Counted from the stretch's first letter, positions 8,317-16,691 are shown. The stretch is DNA of 64,000 nt from Priestia filamentosa (GCF_900177535.1 NZ_FXAJ01000001.1:496001-560000), one strand, 5' to 3'. The notes: a model not told the origin generated them from the letters alone. A program made the numbers and translations.

Positions 8317-9107
8317 AAGACGCGTTAAAAAGTAGCTCTGTTATTATTACAGGAGCTTCTGGTGGTATCGGAGAACAAATGGCATACGAGGTAGCAAAAA
8401 GAGGAGGAACACCCATCCTTCTTGCACGTAGTAAAGAGAGTCTAGCAAGGATAAGTGAAAAAATAGATAATGATTTTGGAATTAAAGCACCTTATCTTGT
8501 GCTTGATGTTAGTGATCGTTCGGCAATTAAAGAAACGTTTGCTAGCATTATTGAACATCATGGACCAATTGATGTCCTTATTAATAATGCGGGATATGGG
8601 AAGTTTGAATATGCTGTTGAAGGAAGTATAGAAAACTTTGAAGGCATGTTTGAAGTGAACGTACTCGGTCTTATTGCTTGCACAAAAGCAGTTCTTCCTC
8701 AGATGATTGAACGTCAGCATGGCCATATTGTTAATATTGCTTCGCAAGCTGCTAAAATTGCAACGCCAAAATCGAGCGGATATGCCGCAACAAAACATGC
8801 TGTCCTTGGTTTTACAAACAGCTTACGGATGGAAGTAGAAGATGAAGGAATCTTTGTAACGACTGTCAATCCTGGTCCAATCAAAACAAATTTCTTTGAT
8901 GTTGCAGATGAATCAGGACAATACCAGAAAAACGTAGAACGATTTATGCTTGATCCGAAAGAAGTAGCAAGCAAAACTGTTTCAGCTCTTTTTACAAAAA
9001 AGCGGGAAATTAATTTGCCCCGATGGATGAATGTTGGAAGCACATTTTATCAAGTTTTCCCACGCCTTGTCGAGAAACTTGGTGGAAATGCTTTTAAACA
9101 AAAATAG
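8313..9107 (+). CDS. yqjQ: short-chain dehydrogenase/reductase, YqjQ-like
   Basis: A classical SDR oxidoreductase. The cofactor motif TGASGGIG begins at residue 13, NNAG follows in the middle, and the catalytic pair is Tyr157 and Lys161 in YAATKHAVLGF. A basic or neutral residue after the glycine motif (LARS) suggests NADP(H). Its length is 264 residues. The start codon overlaps the yqjP stop, so both belong to one transcript, as in B. subtilis. The substrate cannot be deduced from the sequence. Confidence 0.88.
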   Translation: MKDALKSSSVIITGASGGIGEQMAYEVAKRGGTPILLARSKESLARISEKIDNDFGIKAPYLVLDVSDRSAIKETFASIIEHHGPIDVLINNAGYGKFEYAVEGSIENFEGMFEVNVLGLIACTKAVLPQMIERQHGHIVNIASQAAKIATPKSSGYAATKHAVLGFTNSLRMEVEDEGIFVTTVNPGPIKTNFFDVADESGQYQKNVERFMLDPKEVASKTVSALFTKKREINLPRWMNVGSTFYQVFPRLVEKLGGNAFKQK

Positions 9108-9109
9108 CT

Positions 9110-9319
9110 CTACCAAGGTTCACCATCTGCTGTTAGATAGTTATATACAGCATCATGAACAACTTCATATAAAGGCTGTGTTAAGTCTTTTAAATGCTCT
9201 CTTTCACACTTATCAATTAGCGTATTAAGATCTTCAGGAGAGATATTGCGCTCCGTTTCCATGTAATCATATTGAGCAAGTGTTGAGTGAATGAGTTTTA
9301 TTATAAAGTTTCTATTCAT
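9110..9319 (-). CDS. yqzH: YqzH-like small protein
   Basis: A 69-residue acidic protein of unknown function with the look of the YqzH family: an N-terminal MNRNFIIKLIHSTLAQYDY helix, an acidic centre, and a C-terminal VVHDAVYNYLT. It runs against yqjQ with only two bases between the stops, the same local arrangement as B. subtilis yqzH. GGAAGG precedes the start at a normal distance on the minus strand. No membrane segment or cysteine is present. I am fairly sure it is a gene; the family assignment rests on size, position and general similarity. Confidence 0.7.
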   Translation of the reverse strand: MNRNFIIKLIHSTLAQYDYMETERNISPEDLNTLIDKCEREHLKDLTQPLYEVVHDAVYNYLTADGEPW

Positions 9320-9409
9320 AGAGAAATCTTACCTTCCTGATAGGAGTCTTAAAATTAGGGTAAAGTGTACTATATAGTATACTATGTTTAAAAGAGAGGG
9401 GAAATGGAA

Positions 9410-9742
9410 ATGAATATTACATTTTCGGAACGTGCAGCAAAGGAAATCGAAAAGCTTTATCCAAACGCTGGAGAGAAAAATCTAAAATTAAAATACGATA
9501 CAGAAGATACAGGATGCGTAATGTGCGGTGTTACGGTGCTTTGGTTTGTTAAAGAGCTGTCTGAGTCAGATGAAAAAATTGAAACAAACGCATGGCCAGT
9601 ATATGTTGAACCATCTAAAAACGTTTTTTTAGATGATGAATTAAAAATTGATTATGTCGAATCTGCTCATTGTTTTTCATTGAAAAGTCCTGGTCAAATT
9701 TTAAATGCACGTATGAGCTTAATTGATAAAACAATAAACTAA
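9410..9742 (+). CDS. yqkB: Fe-S cluster biosynthesis (HesB/IscA-like) family protein, YqkB-like
   Basis: A small protein of the Fe-S_biosyn (HesB-like) fold family. The N-terminal ITFSERAAKEIEKLY and the middle LKLKYDTEDTGCVMCG region match the fold, but the C-terminal CxC of true A-type scaffolds is not seen; the cysteines are in GCVMCG and AHCF. Iron-sulfur scaffolding is therefore uncertain. I prefer ATG 9410 (GAGAGGGG at 9394-9401) over ATG 9404, giving 110 residues. It ends in a bidirectional terminator. Confidence 0.78.
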   Translation: MNITFSERAAKEIEKLYPNAGEKNLKLKYDTEDTGCVMCGVTVLWFVKELSESDEKIETNAWPVYVEPSKNVFLDDELKIDYVESAHCFSLKSPGQILNARMSLIDKTIN

Positions 9743-9768
9743 AAAACACCTTTTGAAGGTGTTTTTTT
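9741..9768. terminator. bidirectional terminator between yqkB and yqkD
   Basis: AAAAAACACCTT (9741-9752) and AAGGTGTTTTTT (9756-9767) form a perfect 12-bp stem with T runs on both strands, serving the two convergent genes. Confidence 0.9.
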
Positions 9769-10675
9769 ACTGAAGCTGAAACTTAGTTAAGAAAGAGCGT
9801 ATTGTTTCCTCATAGTGTTCATAGTTATCTACAAGGGAACGAGCATGAGTTCCGTGTGGAGCAATAAATAGCATCTTTTCCCCTTGTTTTTTTCGATAAA
9901 GCTCCTTCGTCATTTGAGGCAGAATGTAGGTGTCTTCTGCGCTATGAATAAATAGAACAGGTTCCTTTATTTTTTCAATCTCGTTAAGCGGTGAAATATC
10001 TGTTAAGCGATAGCCATCTCGCCATCTTAGAACAAAGTTGGCAAGTGGAATAATTGGAAATGGAGGAAGCTTAAACTCTTCTTTTAGCCGATGTACAAGC
10101 TGCTGTTTAAAGTCTGAGAACGGACAGTCAGCAATATAGAAATCAGCTCTACTTTCTTTCATAGATGCATATAAAAGTGTTGTAACGGCTCCCATTGATT
10201 CCCCATGTACACCAAGTCTAATATGTTCTCCAAATTTAGCTTTTACCATCTCAACTACGGTTTTTAAATCATGTTTTTCATAGAAACCGTAACTTGTTGT
10301 TTTTCCTCCCGATTTTCCATGTCTTCGATGATCATAAGAAATAACGTTCCAGCCTTCATTTAGAAAAAGCTTCATATACTTGAATGAAGTTAATGAATTC
10401 ACCGTTACGCCATGACAAAAAATCATAAACTTGTTTTCAGGATGTGGAGCAATAATTGTTCCGTATATGTCATATCCGAATGAAGAAGGAACTGAAAAAT
10501 GTTCTTTCTCTGCCTCTTCATATTCTTCGCGAGAAAAATGAGTTGAGCGTTGTTCACTTTCAAGAATCTGTTCTTCCGTTTTCTTTTTTATGTACATCAC
10601 TTTATTTGTAAAAAATGCGCTAGCGCCTGCCGCGGAAGCAAGTGCGAGAGCTGCACCAATCCATCTTTTTTTCAT
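9767..10675 (-). CDS. yqkD: membrane-anchored alpha/beta hydrolase, YqkD-like
   Basis: A serine hydrolase of the alpha/beta fold. The nucleophile elbow GESMG, the acid in HSAEDTY and the histidine in HGTHARS make up the triad; FCHGVTVN contributes the oxyanion region. An N-terminal segment (WIGAALALASAAGASAFF) after MKKR is a signal anchor, so the catalytic domain should face outside or sit at the membrane surface. I choose the start at 10675, where AAAGGAG lies at the right distance on the minus strand; the longer frame to 10708 has no such site. This gives 302 residues, near the 305 of B. subtilis YqkD. The substrate is unknown. Confidence 0.85.
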   Translation of the reverse strand: MKKRWIGAALALASAAGASAFFTNKVMYIKKKTEEQILESEQRSTHFSREEYEEAEKEHFSVPSSFGYDIYGTIIAPHPENKFMIFCHGVTVNSLTSFKYMKLFLNEGWNVISYDHRRHGKSGGKTTSYGFYEKHDLKTVVEMVKAKFGEHIRLGVHGESMGAVTTLLYASMKESRADFYIADCPFSDFKQQLVHRLKEEFKLPPFPIIPLANFVLRWRDGYRLTDISPLNEIEKIKEPVLFIHSAEDTYILPQMTKELYRKKQGEKMLFIAPHGTHARSLVDNYEHYEETIRSFLTKFQLQ

Positions 10676-10883
10676 AAGAGAAACTCCTTTAACTAGAATA
10701 TAGTCCATTTTAACATAAAGTAAAAAGAGTCGTTTTCCGCTTTTTATCAGCAGTAAATTAGTAAAAAAACAAAGAATAACAAAAAAGTAAAAAAAATTTA
10801 AAAATTTTGAAGGGTTTAGGAGAAGTATGTAGAATATTTTGTTTGTGCAGCATTATACAGAATACATAAGGAGTTGTTTAGTA

Positions 10884-12071
10884 ATGGTCCAACAAGAAGT
10901 GGTTATTGTAAGCGCAGTAAGAACAGCAATTGGTGCTTTCGGGGGGAGCTTACAAAATGTATCCGCTCCAACTTTGGGGAGTATTGTGATTAAAGAAGCG
11001 TTACAAAAAGCAGGGGTCAAAGCAGAAGATGTAGACGAAGTTATCATGGGGAACGTGCTACAGGCTGGCTTAGGGCAAAACCCAGCACGTCAAGCTGCGC
11101 TAAAGGCAGGACTTCCACAAGAAGTGGCAGCACTTACCATTAACAAAGTTTGTGGCTCAGGTTTGAAAGCAGTTCACTTAGCAACGCAGGCTATTTTTGC
11201 AGGGGATGCAGAAATCGTTGTTGCAGGTGGAATGGAAAATATGAGTCAAGCTCCATATTTATTAAAAAATGCACGTAATGGATTCAAAATGGGAGATCAA
11301 AAAGTTGTTGATAGCATGATCGCAGACGGTTTATGGTGCGCTTTCAACGATTATCATATGGGTGTTACAGCTGAGAATTTGTGCGAAAAGTATGAAATCT
11401 CTAGACAAGAGCAAGATGAATTTGCAGCAAGCAGCCAGCAAAAAGCTGAAAAAGCTATTACTTCAGGTCGTTTCAAAGACGAAATTGTGCCTGTTGAAAT
11501 TCCACAGCGCAAAGGAGATCCTATCGTATTTGCAGAAGACGAGTTTCCTCGTAAAGGAACAACTGCGGAAGGTCTTGGCAAATTAAGACCAGCTTTCAAA
11601 AAAGATGGATCAGTTACAGCGGGTAATGCGTCAGGAATTAATGATGGAGCTGCAGCTCTTGTTGTAATGAGTCGCGAGAAAGCAGATGAGCTTGGTCTTC
11701 AGCCACTTGTTCGCATTAAAGCGAATGCAAGTGCAGGCGTAGATCCAAGTATTATGGGTATTGGCCCTGTTGCATCTGTCCAAAAGGTTCTAAAGAAAGC
11801 AGAACTTGATCTTGATCAATTTGATTTAATTGAAGCAAATGAAGCATTTGCGGCACAGTCAATTGCTGTTGATCGTGAGCTTTCTTTTAATAAAGAAAAG
11901 CTAAACGTAAATGGAGGGGCTATTTCACTTGGCCATCCAATTGGAGCAAGCGGTGCACGTATTCTAGTGTCCCTTATTCATGAAATGACAAAGCGTGAAG
12001 CAAACCTAGGTTTAGCAACGTTATGTATTGGCGGAGGTCAAGGCGTAGCAACGGTTGTTGAACGCGTATAA
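10884..12071 (+). CDS. acetyl-CoA C-acetyltransferase (thiolase)
   Basis: A 395-residue thiolase that condenses two acetyl-CoA, or cleaves acetoacetyl-CoA. All catalytic motifs are visible: the acylated Cys90 in [18 protein letters not shown], His351 in [17 protein letters not shown], and Cys381 in [13 protein letters not shown] 10884 with AAGGAG (10868-10873) sets the start; an upstream in-frame ATG at 10839 lacks a site. It stands alone between yqkD and yqkE, where B. subtilis has no thiolase, so it is an insertion relative to that genome. Short-chain biosynthetic use (acetoacetyl-CoA supply) is as likely as fatty-acid degradation. Confidence 0.92.
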   Translation: MVQQEVVIVSAVRTAIGAFGGSLQNVSAPTLGSIVIKEALQKAGVKAEDVDEVIMGNVLQAGLGQNPARQAALKAGLPQEVAALTINKVCGSGLKAVHLATQAIFAGDAEIVVAGGMENMSQAPYLLKNARNGFKMGDQKVVDSMIADGLWCAFNDYHMGVTAENLCEKYEISRQEQDEFAASSQQKAEKAITSGRFKDEIVPVEIPQRKGDPIVFAEDEFPRKGTTAEGLGKLRPAFKKDGSVTAGNASGINDGAAALVVMSREKADELGLQPLVRIKANASAGVDPSIMGIGPVASVQKVLKKAELDLDQFDLIEANEAFAAQSIAVDRELSFNKEKLNVNGGAISLGHPIGASGARILVSLIHEMTKREANLGLATLCIGGGQGVATVVERV

Positions 12072-12141
12072 AGGTAGTGTGCTGTAGTTGCAAGAGAACT
12101 TTCTTCGTTTTATAATTTTTAAAACAGGAGGAGGGACCATC

Positions 12142-12363
12142 TTGAAAAAACAGCGAGAAAATGATATTCATCTTAAAGATGGATTAGGAAGCGACGTGCT
12201 CAAAAAACTGCAGGAGAAAAAGAAATCACTTCAAAAAGCTGAAGAAAAAAGGCAGGAAGAAGAGCGTGAACGTCGCCTTGAAGAAAAGCGTCAACGCGAG
12301 AAAAATAAATCCTTTGATGAGCTTTTAAATGAAAGTGACTTAAAGTGGAAAGATTTTAAATAA
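12142..12363 (+). CDS. yqkE: YqkE-like charged coiled-coil protein
   Basis: A 73-residue, extremely charged protein: the centre is a run of Glu, Arg, Lys and Gln (KLQEKKKSLQKAEEKRQEEE and onward) predicted to form one long helix or coiled coil, ending in FDELLNESDLKWKDFK. Translation starts at TTG 12142, 7 bases after AGGAGGG (12127-12134). It resembles B. subtilis YqkE and lies, as there, next to and convergent with yqkF. Function unknown. Base composition and strand fit its neighbours. Confidence 0.8.
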   Translation: MKKQRENDIHLKDGLGSDVLKKLQEKKKSLQKAEEKRQEEERERRLEEKRQREKNKSFDELLNESDLKWKDFK

Positions 12364-12391
12364 AAAGGAAGCTCTACAGAGCTTCCTTTTT
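12362..12391. terminator. bidirectional terminator between yqkE and yqkF
   Basis: AAAAAGGAAGCTC (12362-12374) and GAGCTTCCTTTTT pair perfectly around TACA, with T tracts on both strands. Confidence 0.9.
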
Positions 12392-12395
12392 TATA

Positions 12396-13316
12396 TTAGC
12401 GATGACTTTCATATTGATTTGCTTTTGTTAGACGTTTGATGTCTTCAACTTCTGAATCTTTCAATGGAAGTGAACCTGCAGCTGTTGTATTTGAAAGTAC
12501 TTGTTCTACAGAGCTTGCTCCTGCAATAACAGAAGCAACCGCTTTGTTGTGCAAGCAATATTGAAGGGCTGTTTGTTCAAGAGAGTGAGTTGGACGGACG
12601 TTTGCTATGTGTAGAATAGTTCTCTCAAGATCTTCGTATTTATAGTTCAAGTAGTCTTTATTATAAAACTTGCGCTGAAGCTGGTCTGTACCTCGGCTTG
12701 TAAGAAGACCTTTAGCAAGAGGGCCTCTTGCAACAATGCTAATGTTATGCTCTGCAAGTAGATCTTCTATGCTTTCTTCAGGACGACGATCTAGTATGCT
12801 GTATTGCATCATTACACTTACGATAGACGATTTTTCTACGTATTCACGAATCACATTTGGACGAATAGAGGAAATGCCGTATTCTCGAATAAGGCCCTCT
12901 TTTTTAAGTTCTTCAAAAGCTTCAATTGTTTCATCAATAGGATCTTCAATTGTCCCTCCATGAAGTTGATAAAGATCAATATAATCTGTTTGGAGACGCT
13001 GTAAGCTTTTCTTTACACTTTCTTTAATATGTGCTTTAGAAGGGTCCCATGTCCAGCCTTCTTTTCCTTTTTCAAACTTATTGCCAACTTTTGTAGCAAG
13101 AATAAGATCTTTTCGTCTTCCTTTAATTGCTTCACCAACAAGCTCTTCATTAGTCCCAAAGTCATACAAATCAGCTGTATCAAGGTAGTTAACACCTTGT
13201 TCTAACGCTCCATCAATAATAGATTTTGCTTTTTCTCTATCTTGACCAAGTGACATGCATCCAAGTCCCATTACACTAACATGCAAATCCGAACGTCCTA
13301 GTCTTCTTTTTTCCAT
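12396..13316 (-). CDS. yqkF: aldo/keto reductase, YqkF-like
   Basis: An NADPH-dependent aldo/keto reductase with the expected catalytic Asp and Tyr in NYLDTADLYDFG, Lys in LATKVG, and His in YQLHGG; the C-terminal cofactor-binding SVIAGASSVEQV is present. At 306 residues it has the exact size of B. subtilis YqkF. A ribosome binding site (AGAAAGGGATGG) precedes the start on the minus strand. The physiological substrate is not known; the family reduces aldehydes and ketones such as methylglyoxal. Confidence 0.9.
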   Translation of the reverse strand: MEKRRLGRSDLHVSVMGLGCMSLGQDREKAKSIIDGALEQGVNYLDTADLYDFGTNEELVGEAIKGRRKDLILATKVGNKFEKGKEGWTWDPSKAHIKESVKKSLQRLQTDYIDLYQLHGGTIEDPIDETIEAFEELKKEGLIREYGISSIRPNVIREYVEKSSIVSVMMQYSILDRRPEESIEDLLAEHNISIVARGPLAKGLLTSRGTDQLQRKFYNKDYLNYKYEDLERTILHIANVRPTHSLEQTALQYCLHNKAVASVIAGASSVEQVLSNTTAAGSLPLKDSEVEDIKRLTKANQYESHR

Positions 13317-13429
13317 TTCAATCCATCCCTTTCTGTCTCTTTAATATATATGTATCCGTTCACTTGATGATAAAAACACCTTCTTCCTTATTGTATCGCT
13401 ATCTTTTCCATATCTGCAAGAAAGGTGAA

Positions 13430-13460
13430 TAAAAAGGCTCGTTAACGTATGTTAACGAGC
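13430..13460 (-). terminator. Rho-independent terminator after mciZ
   Basis: GCTCGTTAAC (minus 13460-13451) and GTTAACGAGC (13446-13437) form a 10-bp stem with a four-base loop, followed by CTTTTTATT on the minus strand. Its presence 12 bases after the mciZ stop supports mciZ as a transcribed gene. Confidence 0.85.
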
Positions 13461-13471
13461 GAAAAAGAAAT

Positions 13472-13609
13472 CTATAGCTTAGATGAAGGAATACTGTTTA
13501 CCCAATCTTTAACAAGCTTAAATTCACGTTCATATTGCTTTAGTTTCTCTCTAATTTCCCATGCCTTTCCGACAAGAACGATTCCGCGATCAAGTCGATA
13601 CACTTTCAC
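13472..13609 (-). CDS. mciZ: MciZ, mother-cell inhibitor of FtsZ
   Basis: A 45-residue peptide that in B. subtilis binds the FtsZ C-terminal domain and caps filaments, blocking Z-ring formation in the mother cell during sporulation. The conserved core is visible: MKVYRLDRGIVLVGKAWEI, then REKLKQYEREFKLVKDW; the B. subtilis peptide has nearly the same sequence and lies at the same place, between yqkF and nudF. The start is GTG 13609-13607, set by AAAGAGGTGGG (minus 13628-13618). A longer in-frame TTG at 13660 has no ribosome binding site and would add 17 residues that the family lacks. A terminator follows. Confidence 0.92.
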   Translation of the reverse strand: MKVYRLDRGIVLVGKAWEIREKLKQYEREFKLVKDWVNSIPSSKL

Positions 13610-13683
13610 CTGATTTTCCCACCTCTTTCTAATATGATAAAATTTATGAGCAAGTATCAAAAACTAGAACGAGGTGAAGCATT

Positions 13684-14235
13684 TTGAAACATTTACAAGA
13701 AGAGACGGTACAGTCTAAAACTATTTTTGAAGGAAGAGTCATTAGTCTTTTAGAAGAGGAAGTAAAGCTTCCTAATGGAAAGAAAAGCACACGTGAGATT
13801 GTAAAACATCCAGGAGCAGTTGCGCTTATTGCCTTTACAGATGAAAATAAACTGCTTATGGTTCGTCAATATAGAAAAGCGATGGATAAAATTCTTGTAG
13901 AGATTCCAGCTGGAAAGCTTGAAAAAGGAGAAGAGCCGCATGTAACGGCAAAACGCGAACTCGAAGAAGAAACAGGATATACAACAGACAATCTTACACA
14001 TCTAATTTCTTTTTATACATCACCAGGGTTCGCAGATGAGCTTGTACATCTTTACGTTGCTGAGGATTTAAAAAAAGCAACAGAACAAGCAAGTCTTGAT
14101 GAGGATGAATTTTTAGACGTGTTAGAGCTAACGCTTGAAGAAGCAATCGCCCTTATTGGAACAGGAGAAATATACGACGCTAAAACAGCATATGCTGTTC
14201 AATATCTACAGCTGAAAAGCGTACTCGGAGAGTAA
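13684..14235 (+). CDS. nudF: ADP-ribose pyrophosphatase (Nudix hydrolase)
   Basis: Hydrolyses ADP-ribose to AMP and ribose-5-phosphate, clearing a reactive sugar. The Nudix box is complete: GKLEKGEEPHVTAKRELEEE followed by TGY, matching Gx5Ex7REUxEExGU. The start is TTG 13684 after GAGGTGAAG (13671-13679), 183 residues long. Only one base separates its stop from the next gene, so nudF and the endonuclease Q gene form one operon, a pairing that puts nucleotide sanitation and deaminated-base repair together. Confidence 0.93.
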   Translation: MKHLQEETVQSKTIFEGRVISLLEEEVKLPNGKKSTREIVKHPGAVALIAFTDENKLLMVRQYRKAMDKILVEIPAGKLEKGEEPHVTAKRELEEETGYTTDNLTHLISFYTSPGFADELVHLYVAEDLKKATEQASLDEDEFLDVLELTLEEAIALIGTGEIYDAKTAYAVQYLQLKSVLGE

Positions 14236-14236
14236 A

Positions 14237-15400
14237 ATGAAAAAGTACTATGCCGATTTACATATTCATCTTGGGCGAACAAGAGAAGGACAGCCTGTCA
14301 AGATTACAGCTTCACCTACGTTAACGCTGCAAAATGTCTTGAATCATGCAGAAAGCGAAAAAGGACTGAATTTGATCGGAATCATCGATTGTCACGTTCC
14401 AGAAGTTCTTACAGAATTAGAAGAGATGCTAGAAAGAGAGGAAATGATAGAACATAAAGAAGGAGGAGTCTATGGTAGTGGTTTGACTATTTTACTTGGG
14501 TCAGAGCTTGAAATTTATGATGAATACTGTCATGGACCAATTCACGTTCTTGCTTTTATGCCAACGGTTCAAAAGATGCGCGAATTCTCAGCATGGCTTT
14601 CTGAAAGAACGAAGAATATTACGTTAAGCACTCAGCGACTTTATGAAAAAGGGAAGGTAGTGCAAGAGAAAGTTAAGACTCTTGGAGGGTTATTTATTCC
14701 AGCTCATATTTTCACTCCGTTTAAAAGCTTGTTTGGCAAAGGAGTTCAGCGCTCGTTAACGGAAGTATTCGATCCAACTTTAATTGATGCAGTAGAACTT
14801 GGTTTGAGTTCTGATACCGGTATGGCAGATATGGTAAAAGAACTGCATCAATATCCATTTTTAACAAACTCTGATGCTCATTCTCTCGGAAAAATTGCGA
14901 GGGAGTACAATGAGTTGTTCCTTAAAGATCGAACTTTTATGGAATTTGAAAAAGCGTTGAAGAAAGTAGGAGGTCGAAAAATTGCCCATAACTATGGATT
15001 AAATCCTGCCTTAGGAAAATACCATCATACAGTTTGTGAAAAGTGTTTGCATCTCTGGGAAGAAGATGGGGAGGGAGACTGTGTATTTTGTGGCCATTCT
15101 TCCTTTATTAAGGGAGTATATGAAAGGTTGCAAGAGCTAGCTGACAGCCTGGAAAGTCCTGTGAGACCCCCGTATACACATCAAGTACCGCTACAGTTTC
15201 TACCAGGTATTGGTCCGAAAACGCTAAAAAAATTAGTAGAAGCGTTCGGAAGTGAGATGGGGATTTTACATCATGCTAGTGAAAAAGAACTTTCACAAGT
15301 TGTGAAGCCAGCCCTTGCTGATCTTATTTTAAAAGCCCGAAGCGGCGAGCTTGATCTTGTATCTGGTGGAGGAGGAAAATATGGAAGTGTGAAGAAGTAG
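14237..15400 (+). CDS. endonuclease Q family protein (PHP domain, zinc ribbon, helix-hairpin-helix)
   Basis: Belongs to the TIGR00375 / EndoQ family, which nicks DNA 5' to deaminated bases (hypoxanthine, uracil) and abasic sites; the activity is known for archaeal and Bacillus pumilus members. The PHP-type metal site is seen in YYADLHIHLGRT at the N-terminus, IIDCHVPE, LGSELEIYDEY, FIPAHIFTP and FLTNSDAHSLG. A four-Cys zinc ribbon begins at Cys267 (CEKC, later CVFC). The C-terminal tail has LPGIGPKTLKKLVEAFG, a helix-hairpin-helix. The 387 residues fit the family. It follows nudF by one base. B. subtilis carries the homologue as yqxK. Confidence 0.85.
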   Translation: MKKYYADLHIHLGRTREGQPVKITASPTLTLQNVLNHAESEKGLNLIGIIDCHVPEVLTELEEMLEREEMIEHKEGGVYGSGLTILLGSELEIYDEYCHGPIHVLAFMPTVQKMREFSAWLSERTKNITLSTQRLYEKGKVVQEKVKTLGGLFIPAHIFTPFKSLFGKGVQRSLTEVFDPTLIDAVELGLSSDTGMADMVKELHQYPFLTNSDAHSLGKIAREYNELFLKDRTFMEFEKALKKVGGRKIAHNYGLNPALGKYHHTVCEKCLHLWEEDGEGDCVFCGHSSFIKGVYERLQELADSLESPVRPPYTHQVPLQFLPGIGPKTLKKLVEAFGSEMGILHHASEKELSQVVKPALADLILKARSGELDLVSGGGGKYGSVKK

Positions 15401-15474
15401 AAAAGATTCATGAAACTCTTTCTTCTATCATATAGTCTAGTAAAGACTGTTTGAGATGATAGGAGGACACGGTA

Positions 15475-16113
15475 ATGAATAAGCAACGTATACAGGAGTT
15501 GTTATTTTACCATATTCAAAAACATAGCTCTGTCTATTTATTTGTGACGGTTTTGTTCTTTATCGGAGTGGTGTTTGGTGCTGTTGTTGTAAATAGTTTA
15601 AATTTAGGGCAAAAAGAGGACTTGTTTTACTATTTGGATCGATTCTTTGGACAAGTTACAAAAGGAGAAGTAGCAAATTCTGCTGATATTTTAAAACAAA
15701 GCTTTTGGCATAACATAAAATACCTAGGATTTATTTGGATTCTCGGTATTTCAGTTATCGGTTTGCCTGTTGTCCTTGTTTTACTTTTTCTAAAAGGAAT
15801 TGTAATTGGATTTACGGTTGGATTCTTAGTAAATCAAATGGGCTTTCACGGCTTTCTTCTTTCTTTTGTTTCCGTGTTCCCGCAAAATCTATTTCTCATT
15901 CCTCTTTTTATTGTTGTTTCAACCCTTTCGCTTTCTTTTTCATTAAAATTAATGAAACAATTTGTAAGAAGCGGAAGTGAAACAATGGTAGCGGCTTTTA
16001 TGCGTTACAGTACAGTTATTCTACTCATCTTAGCCGTTGTAACAATTTCTTCAACGCTTGAAGCTTATGCATCGCCATTTTTGATGAAAACAACTCTTTC
16101 TTTTTTAGAATGA
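15475..16113 (+). CDS. spoIIM: stage II sporulation protein M
   Basis: Membrane component of the DMP machine (SpoIID, SpoIIM, SpoIIP) that thins septal peptidoglycan and drives engulfment of the forespore; SpoIIM is the anchor for the other two. The protein has about five hydrophobic segments, the first at residues 20-40 (VYLFVTVLFFIGVVFGAVVV), and a characteristic FWHNIKYLGFIWILGISVIG region. Length 212 residues. AGGAGGACACGG precedes the ATG at 15475. It stands between endoQ and fur as in B. subtilis. Expression from SigE would be expected, though I could not find a convincing SigE promoter. Confidence 0.93.
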   Translation: MNKQRIQELLFYHIQKHSSVYLFVTVLFFIGVVFGAVVVNSLNLGQKEDLFYYLDRFFGQVTKGEVANSADILKQSFWHNIKYLGFIWILGISVIGLPVVLVLLFLKGIVIGFTVGFLVNQMGFHGFLLSFVSVFPQNLFLIPLFIVVSTLSLSFSLKLMKQFVRSGSETMVAAFMRYSTVILLILAVVTISSTLEAYASPFLMKTTLSFLE

Positions 16114-16144
16114 TTATTATATAATAATATGTGTGTTTCCTAAT

Positions 16145-16188
16145 TGATAATCATTTTATTTTCCTTACTGAGAAAAGTCTGTTATAAT
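16145..16188 (+). promoter_or_regulatory. fur promoter with a candidate Fur box
   Basis: TATAAT (16183-16188) is a good -10; the -35 (TTTCCT-like, near 16160) is weak. TGATAATCATTTTAT (16145-16159) matches the 7-1-7 Fur consensus TGATAATnATTATCA at 11 of 14 specified positions, just upstream of or over the -35, suggesting autoregulation or peroxide-regulator control. Confidence 0.5.
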
Positions 16189-16220
16189 GTACAGATGAAT
16201 GGCGAGGGAGGGACTAGCAA

Positions 16221-16682
16221 ATGGAAAGTAGAATTGATCGGATAAAGCAGCAGTTGCATTCGTCAAGTTACAAACTGACCCCACAGCGTGAGGCGACTGT
16301 ACGAGTTTTGCTTGAGAATGAAAAAGATCATTTAAGTGCAGAAGACGTATATCTCCTCGTCAAGGAAAAGGCTCCAGAAATTGGCCTTGCAACGGTTTAT
16401 CGGACGCTAGAACTTTTAACAGAATTAAAGATTGTAGACAAAATTAACTTTGGTGATGGGGTATCAAGGTATGACCTTCGTAAAGAAGGGGCAGCTCATT
16501 TCCATCATCATCTTGTATGTATTGAATGTGGAGCAGTAGATGAGATTCAAGACGATCTTCTTGGAGACGTGGAAAAAATCGTTGAACGCGATTGGAACTT
16601 TAAAATTAAAGACCATCGTTTGACATTTCATGGTATTTGTCATCGTTGCCATAATGAGAATCACGAAAAAGAATCGAATTGA
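16221..16682 (+). CDS. fur: ferric uptake regulator Fur
   Basis: Iron-responsive repressor of siderophore and iron uptake genes. The N-terminal winged helix (YKLTPQREATVRVLLEN, then GLATVYRTLELLTELKIVDK) is nearly identical to B. subtilis Fur. The dimer domain has the HFHHHLVCIECG metal region; two zinc-binding pairs are visible, Cys100-x2-Cys103 and Cys140-x2-Cys143. Length 153 residues. It is preceded by a promoter carrying a Fur-box-like sequence and followed by its own terminator, so it is monocistronic. Confidence 0.96.
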   Translation: MESRIDRIKQQLHSSSYKLTPQREATVRVLLENEKDHLSAEDVYLLVKEKAPEIGLATVYRTLELLTELKIVDKINFGDGVSRYDLRKEGAAHFHHHLVCIECGAVDEIQDDLLGDVEKIVERDWNFKIKDHRLTFHGICHRCHNENHEKESN

Positions 16683-16691
16683 ACGATATAA

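Noticed and set aside
13629-13658. SigE-like promoter for mciZ (GATACTT-15-CATATTAG, minus strand)
   Set aside because: The start of transcription would fall inside the mciZ ribosome binding site, so it cannot give a normal leader; the real promoter is probably further upstream.
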